Positions 22,726 through 30,747 of a stretch of DNA of 34,822 nt are shown one piece after another; position 1 is the first letter of the stretch, and every line of letters begins with the position of its first letter. The translations under genes and the position numbers were made by a program. The DNA comes from Flavobacteriaceae bacterium (GTDB taxonomy: Bacteria; Bacteroidota; Bacteroidia; Flavobacteriales; Flavobacteriaceae), in contig JAESRX010000072.1 of the NCBI GenBank assembly GCA_016764435.1, forward strand, positions 581-35,402, written 5' to 3'. Under the pieces are notes generated by a model. That model was not told where the DNA came from and ran no database searches. It was given only the letters and a program-made list of their open reading frames with translations.

Positions 22726-23565
22726 TTAGTGACGTTTTCTGAATTCGGTAGGAGTGACTCCTTTTAACGCTTTAAACTTTCGATTAAAGTTCGCCAAATT
22801 ATTAAAACCACTTTTATAACAAATTTCGGTAACACTCATTTCGTTATCCGATCGAAGCAGCTTACAGGCATTCCCTATTCTAATATCAATTAAGAAATTC
22901 ACATAGGTTTTGTTTGTACGCTGTTTAAAGTATCTACAAAAAGCATTAGGTGTCATATTTGCGATCGCAGCAATCTCTTTCAACTCTATTGTTTTGTGAA
23001 AATTAGTCATGGAATGCTGAAAAATATCCCGCATCCTCTTCCCTTCCAGTCCTGCGTATTTTTTTCTATTAATTAAAGAGGAGAGTGTTTTATATGTGGA
23101 AGAAGATAACAACTGTAACACTTCCAAAAACTGAATAAAACGCCCTAATTTGTCTTTTACATTAACTGCTATTATCTTGGCTCCTATTTCTTCAATATCG
23201 CTCTCAATACGTATTCCTAAATGCGCATCATTAAAAAGTTGCTGTACATTTTGAAATAAAGGCAAGTCAAAAAACTGACCACCAAAAGAACTCTTTGTAA
23301 AAAAAACAGTAATCATATGAACTTCTTTCTCATGCTCATCACTTTTAAAAACATGCGGAAGATTCTCACCAATCACAAAAACACTATTTGGGAAAAACTC
23401 TCCTACACAATCACCAATAATAAAGGTACCTGAACCTTTAATCACTAAACTGATTTGAATTTCTTCATGCTGATGTAATTTCCCGTATAAAGCGGTTCCA
23501 CAATCCTCTTGAATATAGAGCGATGTACTTTCTGATTTCGGAATTTTAAAGGGTAAAACTTTCAT
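22726..23565 (-). CDS. AraC-family transcription regulator
   Basis: A 279-aa regulator. The N-terminal half (about 15-110) is a cupin-like sensor domain, with HQHEEIQISLVIKGSGTF and PNSVFVIGENLPHVF as its beta-barrel strands. The C-terminal 99 residues (about 181-279) form the double helix-turn-helix, with TIELKEIAAIANMTPNAFCR and EICYKSGFNNLANFNRKFK as the two recognition regions. It is divergent from the semialdehyde dehydrogenase and aminopeptidase P genes, which suggests it controls them and senses an amino-acid or sugar-acid catabolite. A full-quality promoter lies just upstream. The effector is not known. Confidence 0.92.
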   Translation of the reverse strand: MKVLPFKIPKSESTSLYIQEDCGTALYGKLHQHEEIQISLVIKGSGTFIIGDCVGEFFPNSVFVIGENLPHVFKSDEHEKEVHMITVFFTKSSFGGQFFDLPLFQNVQQLFNDAHLGIRIESDIEEIGAKIIAVNVKDKLGRFIQFLEVLQLLSSSTYKTLSSLINRKKYAGLEGKRMRDIFQHSMTNFHKTIELKEIAAIANMTPNAFCRYFKQRTNKTYVNFLIDIRIGNACKLLRSDNEMSVTEICYKSGFNNLANFNRKFKALKGVTPTEFRKRH

Positions 23566-23602
23566 TGGATAACCTATGTATATTTACACACTATTGCGCA
23601 TA

Positions 23603-23634
23603 CAAATATAATAAAGAGTTAATATAATACCAAA
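23603..23634 (-). promoter_or_regulatory. Promoter of the AraC-family gene
   Basis: On the minus strand TTTG (23634-23631) and TATATTTG (23610-23603) are separated by 20 bp, an almost ideal Bacteroidota promoter. Transcription would start about 30 nt before ATG 23565. Confidence 0.72.
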
Positions 23635-23842
23635 GTATATGTATTTTACTATTCAAATACTTGCAAAATAATTGAAAATCTTTATTTCAAAGCCTCTTTA
23701 ATACCATTTTATTAAATACCTTAGTGCTATCTTAGAATTAAGCCCCAAATGTACACCTTACAACTAGGATTTAGATCCTAAAGTTACCGACATTATGACT
23801 TGTTCTTTTTGAGCATACTTTTAAAAAAACAACCCAACGGTA

Positions 23843-23986
23843 TTGCATGACGTTTGCACTAGTTGTGGAAAAAATTTCACAGAAAGAGTGTTGAATACTA
23901 AACAGGAACACAAAAAACACCCTGAGTTTAAAATTTTAACTCACAGAAAAAAAGCGATAGACACTCACTTAAAATCACTTGAATAG
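23843..23986 (+). pseudogene. Possible zinc-finger-like gene remnant
   Basis: A 47-codon open frame with no ATG (first usable codon TTG 23843). It reads CTSCGKNFTERVLNTKQEHK, then HPEFKILTHRKK, to a stop at 23986. The CxxC plus downstream His residues resemble a zinc-finger or zinc-ribbon fragment. Upstream in the same frame stops break it, and no ribosome-binding site or promoter is seen. I take it as a decayed fragment or chance ORF. The rest of 23566-24217 holds the araC promoter and the tandem repeats, and no other gene. Confidence 0.3.
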
Positions 23987-24195
23987 ATGCTAAAAAAACG
24001 GATTAGGTTCTCGACACCATTTTACTATTTTTTCTCTAAAAAGATTAAAACCACTCGAACTGATGACTAAATCGATGCCATTTCACTATCTATTTGAAAA
24101 ACAATAAAATCATTTAAACTGATGACTAAATCGACACCTCTTTACAGTTTATTTAAAAAACAATAAGACCATTTAAGCGGACGATTAAAATCTGT
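23976..24195. repeat. Imperfect 59-bp tandem repeats upstream of the semialdehyde dehydrogenase gene
   Basis: Four units abut: 23976-24051 (76 bp, most diverged, with an insertion), 24052-24110 (59 bp), 24111-24169 (59 bp) and 24170-24195 (partial). The two complete units agree at 45 of 59 positions. The best kept part is an 18-nt block beginning ACTGATGACTAAATCGA, followed by a T-rich then A-rich stretch ending in AACAATAA. The unit length is not a multiple of three and stops occur, so the array is not coding. It ends about 20 nt before ATG 24218. It may be a multi-site regulator-binding array or a remnant of a repeat family. Confidence 0.7.
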
Positions 24196-24217
24196 ATAAC
24201 CCTAAATAAAACAAGCA

Positions 24218-25810
24218 ATGTCTGAGAAATTAACGGGCAAAAATTACATAGGAAATCTACTAGCTTCTAGTGGAGAGATTACTTTTAAAACATACAACCC
24301 TCTACTAAACAGTGAAAACTCAACGCTATTCACGGAAGCAAGTAACTTAGAAATAGACCATGCAGTACATTTAGCAAGTCGTGCTTTTACCTTATTTAAA
24401 GACACCTCTAATAAAGAAAGGGCTTCTTTTTTGATAGCAATCGCAGAAGAAATAGAAGCACTTGACCTAACACTCTTAAATATATACTGTCAAGAAACGG
24501 GACTCACAAAACAACGCGCACTCGGAGAACGCGCTAGAACAATACAGCAACTACATAACTTTGCACAGCACATAACCACAGGTAAATGGATGGAAGCATC
24601 CATAGACACTCAAGAAACAAACAGCCAAGAAATTGCCAAGCCCGACTTGCGAAAAATAAATATCCCTCTGGGACCTGTCGTTGTATTCGGCGCCAGTAAT
24701 TTCCCATTAGCATATTCCACTGCGGGAGGAGATACTGCATCCGCCTTTGCTGCAGGATGTCCCGTAATTGTAAAATCACATCCCATGCATGCCGGCACAG
24801 GAGAGCTCGTAGCTTCTGCCATCCTAAAAGCAGCGACAAGAACAGGCATGCCCAATGGTGTATTTTCTAATTTAAATAGTAAAGGAATAGAAGTAGGACT
24901 GCAATTAGTGGCGCATCCACTAGTAAAAGCAGTCGGTTTTACAGGAAGTATTCAGGCAGGAAGTGCACTTTTAAAACTGGCCTCAGAGCGTCCAGAACCC
25001 ATTCCGTTTTTCGGAGAAATGGGCAGTGTAAACCCCGTAATTCTATTGCCAAACGAGTTAAAAAACAAAGGCTATGATTGGGCAAATACCTTTGCCGAAT
25101 CCATCACATTGGGAGCGGGTCAGTTTTGCACAAATCCAGGGTTGATACTCGGGTTAAAAAGTGATGCTTTGGATGATTTCACCCATCATTTAGCAAAAAA
25201 AACACAGGAGAAAAGCCCCCTTTGCATGTTACATCCAAATATTCACAAAAATTTCGAAAACAACAAAACAACGATAAGACAGCAAAAAGGTGTAGAAACA
25301 ATCACTGATTTTAATACTCCTATTCAAGAAAACTTCGGAAAACAAACCATTGCCACTGTAGCTGGATCTGATTTCTTAAATAATAAGACAATGCATCAGG
25401 AGGTTTTTGGTCCATTTTCTATGGTTGTACAATGCAGTGATAAAAAAGAGCTAAATGACATTATTAACCGTCTTGAAGGGCAACTTACCGGGACTATTAT
25501 AGGAGATTCTGAAGATTTACAATCTCATAGTTCTATTATAAACAATTTAAAAAATCGCGTCGGACGTCTTATTTTTAACGGTGTCCCTACAGGTGTAGAA
25601 ACCTGTCCGTCTATGTTACATGGAGGTCCTTACCCTGCTTCTACAGACAGTAGATTTACAGCCGTCGGTATCGATGCTATTCGACGATGGATTCGTCCAT
25701 TCAGTTATCAAAACTGCCCGGACAGCCTATTACCTGACGCCTTAAAAAATAGTAATCCTCTAAATATAACGAGAAGAATAAACGGAATAGACAGCCTAAA
25801 AAGCCTCTAA
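24218..25810 (+). CDS. 2-oxoglutarate semialdehyde (2,5-dioxovalerate) dehydrogenase
   Basis: A 530-aa NAD(P)-dependent aldehyde dehydrogenase. Catalytic Cys304 lies in GAGQFCTNPG, Glu267 in FFGEMGSVNPV, Asn161 in GASNFPLAYS and the coenzyme Lys186 in PVIVKSHPMH. The sequence TAGGDTASAFAAGCPVIVK and the length place it in the alpha-ketoglutaric semialdehyde dehydrogenase branch. It oxidises 2-oxoglutarate semialdehyde to 2-oxoglutarate, the last step of trans-4-hydroxyproline, L-arabinose or glucarate breakdown. The neighbours, an AraC regulator and aminopeptidase P, favour hydroxyproline. The other 4-hydroxyproline enzymes (epimerase, FAD oxidase, HypD deaminase) are not in the window. No TAnnTTTG box is visible; the tandem repeats lie directly upstream. 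Confidence 0.87.
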   Translation: MSEKLTGKNYIGNLLASSGEITFKTYNPLLNSENSTLFTEASNLEIDHAVHLASRAFTLFKDTSNKERASFLIAIAEEIEALDLTLLNIYCQETGLTKQRALGERARTIQQLHNFAQHITTGKWMEASIDTQETNSQEIAKPDLRKINIPLGPVVVFGASNFPLAYSTAGGDTASAFAAGCPVIVKSHPMHAGTGELVASAILKAATRTGMPNGVFSNLNSKGIEVGLQLVAHPLVKAVGFTGSIQAGSALLKLASERPEPIPFFGEMGSVNPVILLPNELKNKGYDWANTFAESITLGAGQFCTNPGLILGLKSDALDDFTHHLAKKTQEKSPLCMLHPNIHKNFENNKTTIRQQKGVETITDFNTPIQENFGKQTIATVAGSDFLNNKTMHQEVFGPFSMVVQCSDKKELNDIINRLEGQLTGTIIGDSEDLQSHSSIINNLKNRVGRLIFNGVPTGVETCPSMLHGGPYPASTDSRFTAVGIDAIRRWIRPFSYQNCPDSLLPDALKNSNPLNITRRINGIDSLKSL

Positions 25811-25880
25811 TTAATTCCCCAATACACCAATTATAAAAAAATATTTTCAGTTTTCTGAAACCACATAAATTTAACAACCT

Positions 25881-27671
25881 ATGAATAGTATAAATACACG
25901 ATTAGCCGCATTAAGAGAGGTTATGAAAAAAACAGGATTGGCCGCATACATTATCCCTTCCACAGATCCTCATCAAAGTGAATATGTAAATGATTATTGG
26001 AAAATTAGGACTTATTTTTCTGATTTTACTGGCTCGGCAGGAACATTAGTCGTTACCCTAAACGAAGTAGCGCTTTGGGTAGATTCCCGTTATTTCTTAC
26101 AAGTAACCAAGCAATGCAAGGACAGTGAAGTTACTTTATTTAAACAATCAATTCCCCATGCTCCAGAACATATTCCATGGTTGTGTGATGTATTAGAGAA
26201 CAATGATACTGTGGGGGTAGATTACCGTCAATTTTCTAAATCTCAGATAGATTACTTAGTAGAAAACGCAGAAGAAAAGAACATTCAAATTAAAAACGAT
26301 GCTACTTTAATCGATAGTATCTGGCAAGATAGACCTCAACTTCCTACAAACCAAGTTGCACATCAACCGATCGAATTTAGTGGTCAATCTACTCAAGATA
26401 AGCTTCAAAAAATACAAGCTCAAATAACAAAAGAGCAAGCAGACTATTATTTAATTTCTAGTTTGGACGAGATTGCTTGGTTGTACAACATCAGAGCCCA
26501 TGATGTAGATTTTACGCCTCTTGTAATTTCATATGCATTGGTAGGTAGAAAAGAATCCTATTTATTTTGCAATAAGAATAGGTTTAACGACACCTTACTA
26601 AAGACATTAAAAAACGACCATATAACCGTAATTGATTATGATGCTTTGGCAGAAGAACTACCAATTCTTACGGAAGGTAAAACCATTATTACGGATCCTA
26701 GTTCTTTAAACTATTCTTGTTTTGATGCGATTAAAGGAACATTTATTTATCAAAAATCCTTGGTAAAAGAATTAAAAGCGATTAAAAACAACGTAGAAAT
26801 AGCCAATGCAAAAAAATGCATGGAAAAGGATGGTGTTGCCATGACACAGTTTTTTATGTGGCTAGAATCAGAACTTCAACTACGTGAAATTTCTGAGTAT
26901 GAAATTGGAAGAAAATTAGATGGATTCCGCCAACAACAGGCACATTATAAAGGAGAATCGTTTTCGGCAATTGTAAGTTATAAAAACAATGGAGCCATCA
27001 TTCATTATACAGCGCCGAAAGAGGGTTCTGCCATGGTTAAAAATGATGGTCTTTTACTAATAGATAGTGGTGCTCAATACCAAAATGGAACTACGGATGT
27101 TACACGTACAGTGTTCTTAGGTGACACTGCTACAGAAGACGAGAAAAAATCGTTCACCTTAGTATTGAAAGGATACATCACCTTAGAAACCATACAATTC
27201 CCTAAAGGCACAGTAGGAATGCAACTAGATTCATTCTCTCGCATGCACTTATGGAAACAAGGTTTAAATTTCGGACACGGAACAGGGCACGGAATTGGAA
27301 GTTATGGAATGGTACATGAAGATGCACAAGGTTTTGCTAGTAGTATGACTACCTCTAGAGGAAGCGAAGTGCATAAAGAAAATCAGTTTACGACTATTGA
27401 ACCTGGATTTTATAAAGAAGGAGCGTATGGAATCAGGACAGAGAACGTAGTCATCTCTTATGTCAAACAAACCACAAGTTATGGAGATTTTATAGGATTT
27501 GAACCGATTACCTTATTCCCCATTGACACAAGATTGATCGATTTTAAATTAATGACCTCAGAAGAAATGGACTGGCTAAACAGCTATCATAAAAAAGTTT
27601 TAGACACTTTATCTCCAATACTAAATGCAACAGAGACAACGTGGCTAACAGAAAAATGTAAACCGGTTTAA
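25881..27671 (+). CDS. Xaa-Pro aminopeptidase (aminopeptidase P, M24B)
   Basis: A 596-aa three-domain aminopeptidase P, which removes the N-terminal residue ahead of proline. The C-terminal pita-bread domain holds the metal ligands Asp395, Asp406 (DVTRT), His470 (GHGTGHGIG), Glu507 (IEPGF) and Glu521 (RTENV). His466 is in the same motif. The two N-terminal domains (about 1-150 and 160-310) have the creatinase fold and match the long eukaryotic-like APP1 form rather than the short E. coli form. No signal peptide is present, so it is cytoplasmic. It follows the semialdehyde dehydrogenase by 70 nt. It releases the residue before proline or hydroxyproline in peptides. A terminator follows. Confidence 0.94.
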   Translation: MNSINTRLAALREVMKKTGLAAYIIPSTDPHQSEYVNDYWKIRTYFSDFTGSAGTLVVTLNEVALWVDSRYFLQVTKQCKDSEVTLFKQSIPHAPEHIPWLCDVLENNDTVGVDYRQFSKSQIDYLVENAEEKNIQIKNDATLIDSIWQDRPQLPTNQVAHQPIEFSGQSTQDKLQKIQAQITKEQADYYLISSLDEIAWLYNIRAHDVDFTPLVISYALVGRKESYLFCNKNRFNDTLLKTLKNDHITVIDYDALAEELPILTEGKTIITDPSSLNYSCFDAIKGTFIYQKSLVKELKAIKNNVEIANAKKCMEKDGVAMTQFFMWLESELQLREISEYEIGRKLDGFRQQQAHYKGESFSAIVSYKNNGAIIHYTAPKEGSAMVKNDGLLLIDSGAQYQNGTTDVTRTVFLGDTATEDEKKSFTLVLKGYITLETIQFPKGTVGMQLDSFSRMHLWKQGLNFGHGTGHGIGSYGMVHEDAQGFASSMTTSRGSEVHKENQFTTIEPGFYKEGAYGIRTENVVISYVKQTTSYGDFIGFEPITLFPIDTRLIDFKLMTSEEMDWLNSYHKKVLDTLSPILNATETTWLTEKCKPV

Positions 27672-27689
27672 CATCCTTACTTTAAACAT

Positions 27690-27720
27690 AAAAAAAGCCT
27701 CCAAATTGGAGGCTTTTTTA
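27690..27720. terminator. Bidirectional terminator between aminopeptidase P and pckA
   Basis: AAAGCCTCC pairs with GGAGGCTTT around AAATT, with A and T runs on the two sides. It can end both convergent transcripts. Confidence 0.9.
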
Positions 27721-27741
27721 GCTAGTTAGTAGTAATTAAAT

Positions 27742-29364
27742 TTAAACTTGTGGTCCAGCTGCTACAAGCGCCTTTCCTTCTTCATTGTCTGTATATTTAG
27801 TAAAGTTGTTAATAAACAACCCTGCTAAGTCTGCTGCTTTTTTATCCCAAATAGCAGCCTCATTATAAGTATCTCTTGGGTCTAAAATATCGGTATGAAC
27901 TCCTTCTAATTCCATAGGTACTTCTAAGTTAAATACTGGAATTATTTTTGTTGGAGCATTTTCTATAGAACCATCTAAAATACGGTCAATAATAGCACGA
28001 GTATCCTTGATAGAAATTCTTTTTCCAGAACCATTCCATCCTGTATTTACAAGATATGCTTGCGCTTTGTGCTCTTCCATTTTCTTTACCAATTCCTGTC
28101 CGTATTGGGTAGGATGTAATGATAAGAAAGCCTCCCCAAAACAAGCAGAGAATGTAGGAGTAGGTTCTGTAACACCTCTTTCAGTTCCAGCTAATTTAGC
28201 GGTGAATCCAGATAAGAAATGATACTTAGTTTGTTCAGGAGTCAACTTAGATACTGGAGGCATTACACCAAAAGCATCTGCAGTTAAAAATATTACTTTA
28301 GTTGCATGTCCAGCTCTAGAAACAGGCTTTACAATATTTTCAATATGTTCAATTGGATAAGAAACTCTTGTATTTTGAGTCACTGAACCATCCGTAAAAT
28401 CAATTTTTCCTTGCGCATCCACTGTAACATTTTCTAACAATGCATCTCTGCGAATTGCACCAAAAATATCTGGCTCAGCTTCTCCGTCTAAATTGATTGT
28501 TTTTGCATAACATCCTCCTTCAAAATTAAAGATTCCGTTATCGTCCCATCCGTGCTCATCATCTCCGATTAATTCACGTTTTGGATCTGTAGATAAGGTT
28601 GTTTTTCCAGTTCCAGACAAGCCAAAGAATACGGCCACATCCCCATTTTTACCTTTATTTGCAGAACAGTGCATGGCAGCCATTCCGTTTAAAGGCAAGT
28701 AGTAATTCATCATGGCGAACATTCCTTTTTTCATCTCTCCACCATACCAAGAACCACCGATAATTTGCATTTTTTCTGTCAAATTAAATACGGTAAACAC
28801 CTCCGAATTTAACCCGTGTTCTTTCCATTTTTTATTTTCGGTCTTAGAACCGTTCAATACTACAAAATCAGGTTCACCATAGCTTGCTAACTCCGCCTCA
28901 GTTGGTCTAATAAACATGTTTTTTACAAAATGTGCTTGCCAGGCAACTTCCACAATAAAACGGACTTTTAAACGCGTATCCTCATTCGCTCCACAATAGG
29001 TATCTACTACATATAATACTTTATCAGACAATTGAGTCGCTACTGTTTTCTTTAAATCATTCCAAACAGCCTGAGACATTTTTTTATTGTCATTTTTAGC
29101 ATGTTCAGAAGTCCACCATACAGTGTCCTTGGTGATTGCATCTTCTACAATATACTTGTCTTTAGGAGAACGACCTGTAAACTTACCAGTCATCACATTT
29201 ATTGCACCTAATTCTGTTTCAATTCCTTTTTCGTACCCTTCTAAAGAAGGATTCGTTTCTGCCTTATACAATGTTTCGTATGATGGATTGTGAATAATTT
29301 CCTTAACATCCGAAATCCCGTATTTCAAAAGAGAGCCCTGAACTGAATTTAGTATTTTTTCCAT
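27742..29364 (-). CDS. pckA: Phosphoenolpyruvate carboxykinase (ATP)
   Basis: A 540-aa gluconeogenic enzyme that converts oxaloacetate and ATP to phosphoenolpyruvate and CO2. The P-loop GLSGTGKT is at 248-255, preceded by MHCSANKG and followed by the kinase-1a/2 segments ([21 protein letters not shown], quoted in two parts: DDEHGWDD and NFEGGCYAK). The ATP-type is shown by length and by RVSYPIEHI and [14 protein letters not shown]. It is a single gene with an unusually structured upstream region (several palindromes and two possible promoters). It would be most needed on amino acids or peptides as carbon source, which fits the peptidase-rich surroundings. Confidence 0.97.
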   Translation of the reverse strand: MEKILNSVQGSLLKYGISDVKEIIHNPSYETLYKAETNPSLEGYEKGIETELGAINVMTGKFTGRSPKDKYIVEDAITKDTVWWTSEHAKNDNKKMSQAVWNDLKKTVATQLSDKVLYVVDTYCGANEDTRLKVRFIVEVAWQAHFVKNMFIRPTEAELASYGEPDFVVLNGSKTENKKWKEHGLNSEVFTVFNLTEKMQIIGGSWYGGEMKKGMFAMMNYYLPLNGMAAMHCSANKGKNGDVAVFFGLSGTGKTTLSTDPKRELIGDDEHGWDDNGIFNFEGGCYAKTINLDGEAEPDIFGAIRRDALLENVTVDAQGKIDFTDGSVTQNTRVSYPIEHIENIVKPVSRAGHATKVIFLTADAFGVMPPVSKLTPEQTKYHFLSGFTAKLAGTERGVTEPTPTFSACFGEAFLSLHPTQYGQELVKKMEEHKAQAYLVNTGWNGSGKRISIKDTRAIIDRILDGSIENAPTKIIPVFNLEVPMELEGVHTDILDPRDTYNEAAIWDKKAADLAGLFINNFTKYTDNEEGKALVAAGPQV

Positions 29365-29409
29365 TGTTTTTTATCTGTTATTGTATTGTTTTTTGATTTG
29401 TTTCAGTTT

Positions 29410-29417
29410 CAAATGTA
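29410..29417 (-). promoter_or_regulatory. Proximal -7 box of pckA
   Basis: On the minus strand TACATTTG matches TAnnTTTG and lies about 45 nt before the pckA ATG. No -33 TTTG is found at the usual distance, but a 14-bp perfect palindrome (29441-29454) covers the region just upstream of it. Confidence 0.55.
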
Positions 29418-29440
29418 CACTTGGATAAAAAATGCCTTCT

Positions 29441-29454
29441 ATGATAATTATCAT
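29441..29454. promoter_or_regulatory. 14-bp perfect palindrome upstream of the proximal pckA promoter
   Basis: ATGATAATTATCAT is a perfect dyad, centred about 30 bp upstream of the proximal -7 box. Its ATAATTAT core resembles Fur-type or other dimeric regulator sites, but it is AT-only in the centre and could be a chance palindrome. Function is inferred from position. Confidence 0.45.
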
Positions 29455-29492
29455 ATCTAACTACCTGATTAACAATAATATCGACATTATCC

Positions 29493-29522
29493 ATAACGTT
29501 ATTTTTTCAATATTAACGTTAA
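29493..29522. promoter_or_regulatory. Paired AACGTT palindromes upstream of pckA
   Basis: ATAACGTTAT (29493-29502) and TTAACGTTAA (29513-29522) are two 10-bp palindromes sharing the core TAACGTTA, 20 bp centre to centre, or about two helical turns. They look like a double binding site for one regulator. Confidence 0.45.
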
Positions 29523-29543
29523 CTATCTGAAAATATAAGAATT

Positions 29544-29616
29544 ACGAAATCGTTTTCGTATTCTGAGAAAAAAAACCAATTATTTAAGTCCTTAAAATCA
29601 ACGAAATCGTTTTCGT
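29544..29616. promoter_or_regulatory. Two identical LacI-type operator-like sites upstream of pckA
   Basis: The 16-nt sequence ACGAAATCGTTTTCGT occurs twice, at 29544-29559 and 29601-29616, with starts 57 bp apart. Each is a dyad with arms ACGAAA/TTTCGT and a 4-nt centre, similar to the ACGAAA-type sites used by LacI-family regulators in Flavobacteria. An exact duplicate of a 16-nt dyad in so short a space is unlikely by chance. No LacI regulator gene lies in the window. Confidence 0.65.
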
Positions 29617-29664
29617 TTGACCTCAAAAAAATGTTTTTTCTTCTTTATCTTTAGATGGATGCTG

Positions 29665-29701
29665 CAAATGTAGATTTATTTGTCAATACAACAAATAAAT
29701 C
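29665..29701 (-). promoter_or_regulatory. Distal pckA promoter inside a 10-bp inverted repeat
   Basis: On the minus strand TTTG (29695-29692), a 19-bp spacer and TACATTTG (29672-29665) give a near-ideal Bacteroidota promoter. The arms GATTTATTTG/CAAATAAATC (29673-29682 and 29692-29701) form a perfect inverted repeat that covers the spacer edge and the -33 box. A transcript from here would have a leader of nearly 300 nt crossing all the palindromes between it and pckA. Confidence 0.65.
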
Positions 29702-29727
29702 CACCTGCTAATTTAAAAAAATATAAA

Positions 29728-30102
29728 TTAATTTTTACTTGATTTCATAAAAGAAATAAACATAAAGCTCCAACCGGCAATTAAAAACAATCCTCCTAAA
29801 GGAGTCAAAAACCAAATTGAGGATGCTGGAACCCCAAAACTAATGGCATAAATAGACCCAGAAAAACACGCAATACCTGCAAAAAGGAAATAGCTAATTC
29901 CGTTTTTTACACGGTTCGAAAACCCCGTGTAGCCATTCACAAAAAGAAGTACAATTACATGATACATTTGATACCTCACTCCAGTTTCAAAAGATTTCAG
30001 CGCTGCCTCACTCAAGGTTTCTTTTAGCGCATGTGCACCAAAAGCCCCCAATATTACAGTAATAGCTCCCAGCAACGCAGTGATTTTTAAATTTAATTTC
30101 AT
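29728..30102 (-). CDS. DUF423 family membrane protein
   Basis: A 124-aa inner-membrane protein of the DUF423 (YgdD-like) family, with four hydrophobic helices (about 7-27, 46-64, 71-93 and 98-119). The signatures GAFGAHALK near 20-28 and VRYQMYHVIVLL near 44-55 are typical. The start at ATG 30102 gives the family's usual N-terminus; an open frame extends 18 codons upstream, but the -7 box TACATTTG (30122-30129) lies within that extension. The function is unknown. It is a single gene on the same strand as pckA, which begins after it. Confidence 0.9.
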   Translation of the reverse strand: MKLNLKITALLGAITVILGAFGAHALKETLSEAALKSFETGVRYQMYHVIVLLFVNGYTGFSNRVKNGISYFLFAGIACFSGSIYAISFGVPASSIWFLTPLGGLFLIAGWSFMFISFMKSSKN

Positions 30103-30121
30103 CGTTAAGTTATATTTAAAA

Positions 30122-30129
30122 CAAATGTA
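30122..30129 (-). promoter_or_regulatory. -7 promoter box of the DUF423 gene
   Basis: On the minus strand TACATTTG matches TAnnTTTG, 19 nt before ATG 30102. This supports the shorter start. Confidence 0.6.
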
Positions 30130-30229
30130 TTCAATTCTCTCAAGAATTAAATACATTCTATCCTCCTAATTAACACAAATTACCATACACACATTCACCA
30201 TATTTTTTGTACCTTTAAGGAAAAACATC

Positions 30230-30448
30230 ATGGAGAAACATTTAATCACCATACTTACCACACATCTTAGCCACCAAATACATATAGCAAAAGCCAAACT
30301 TGCAGAAATAGGCATCGAAAGTTATATTTTAGACGAACATATAGACACCACTATAGGCACCGCTTTTGTGGAAGGCTATAAATTACAAGTGGATGCCATG
30401 CACGAAAAAAAAGCATTGGAAACATTGTCTTATAGGAATGACGAATAA
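30230..30448 (+). CDS. DUF2007-type small protein (copy 1)
   Basis: A 72-aa protein with the DUF2007 (signal-transducing-protein-like, PII-related) fold: LITILTTHLSHQIHIAKAKL, then EIGIESYILDEHIDTTIG, and a final beta-alpha element (YKLQVDAMHEKKALETL). Such proteins are thought to be small ligand-binding or regulatory modules; no activity is shown. It is followed 7 nt after its stop by a paralogous gene, so the pair arose by tandem duplication. The start ATG is preceded by a purine-rich stretch. Confidence 0.83.
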   Translation: MEKHLITILTTHLSHQIHIAKAKLAEIGIESYILDEHIDTTIGTAFVEGYKLQVDAMHEKKALETLSYRNDE

Positions 30449-30455
30449 AATAAAC

Positions 30456-30677
30456 ATGGAAACAAGGAAAAGAAAATTAGTGATTATCTTCACTTCTCAA
30501 CAAGAATACCAAGTGCAGATAGCCAAAGGAAAACTAGAAGAAAATGGGATCTCTGCGTATATCGTAGATGGGCATATAGATTCCACAATGGGTGCTTTAT
30601 TTGCTGATTCCTACAAATTAGAAGTAGACATCAGTGCGAAAGAAAAGGCATTAAAGCTACTAGAATATCTTAAATAA
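30456..30677 (+). CDS. DUF2007-type small protein (copy 2)
   Basis: A 73-aa paralogue of the preceding gene. Aligned parts are IAKGKLEENGISAYIVDGHI here and IAKAKLAEIGIESYILDEHI there, and YKLEVDISAKEKALKLLEYL against YKLQVDAMHEKKALETLSYR. The ATG at 30456 is chosen; an earlier in-frame ATG (30438) would overlap the first gene's stop and add six residues. The copies are clearly diverged, so the duplication is old and both may have a function. They form one transcription unit. Confidence 0.8.
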   Translation: METRKRKLVIIFTSQQEYQVQIAKGKLEENGISAYIVDGHIDSTMGALFADSYKLEVDISAKEKALKLLEYLK

Positions 30678-30747
30678 CAGCCGTCTAGTATTTGATTTGC
30701 ATAATCCAAAACAAATTGTGTATTTTCGTAAAACATAAAACTCAACA

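Noticed and set aside
23976..24195. CRISPR array
   Set aside because: The units abut without unique spacers, differ from each other, and no cas gene is near.
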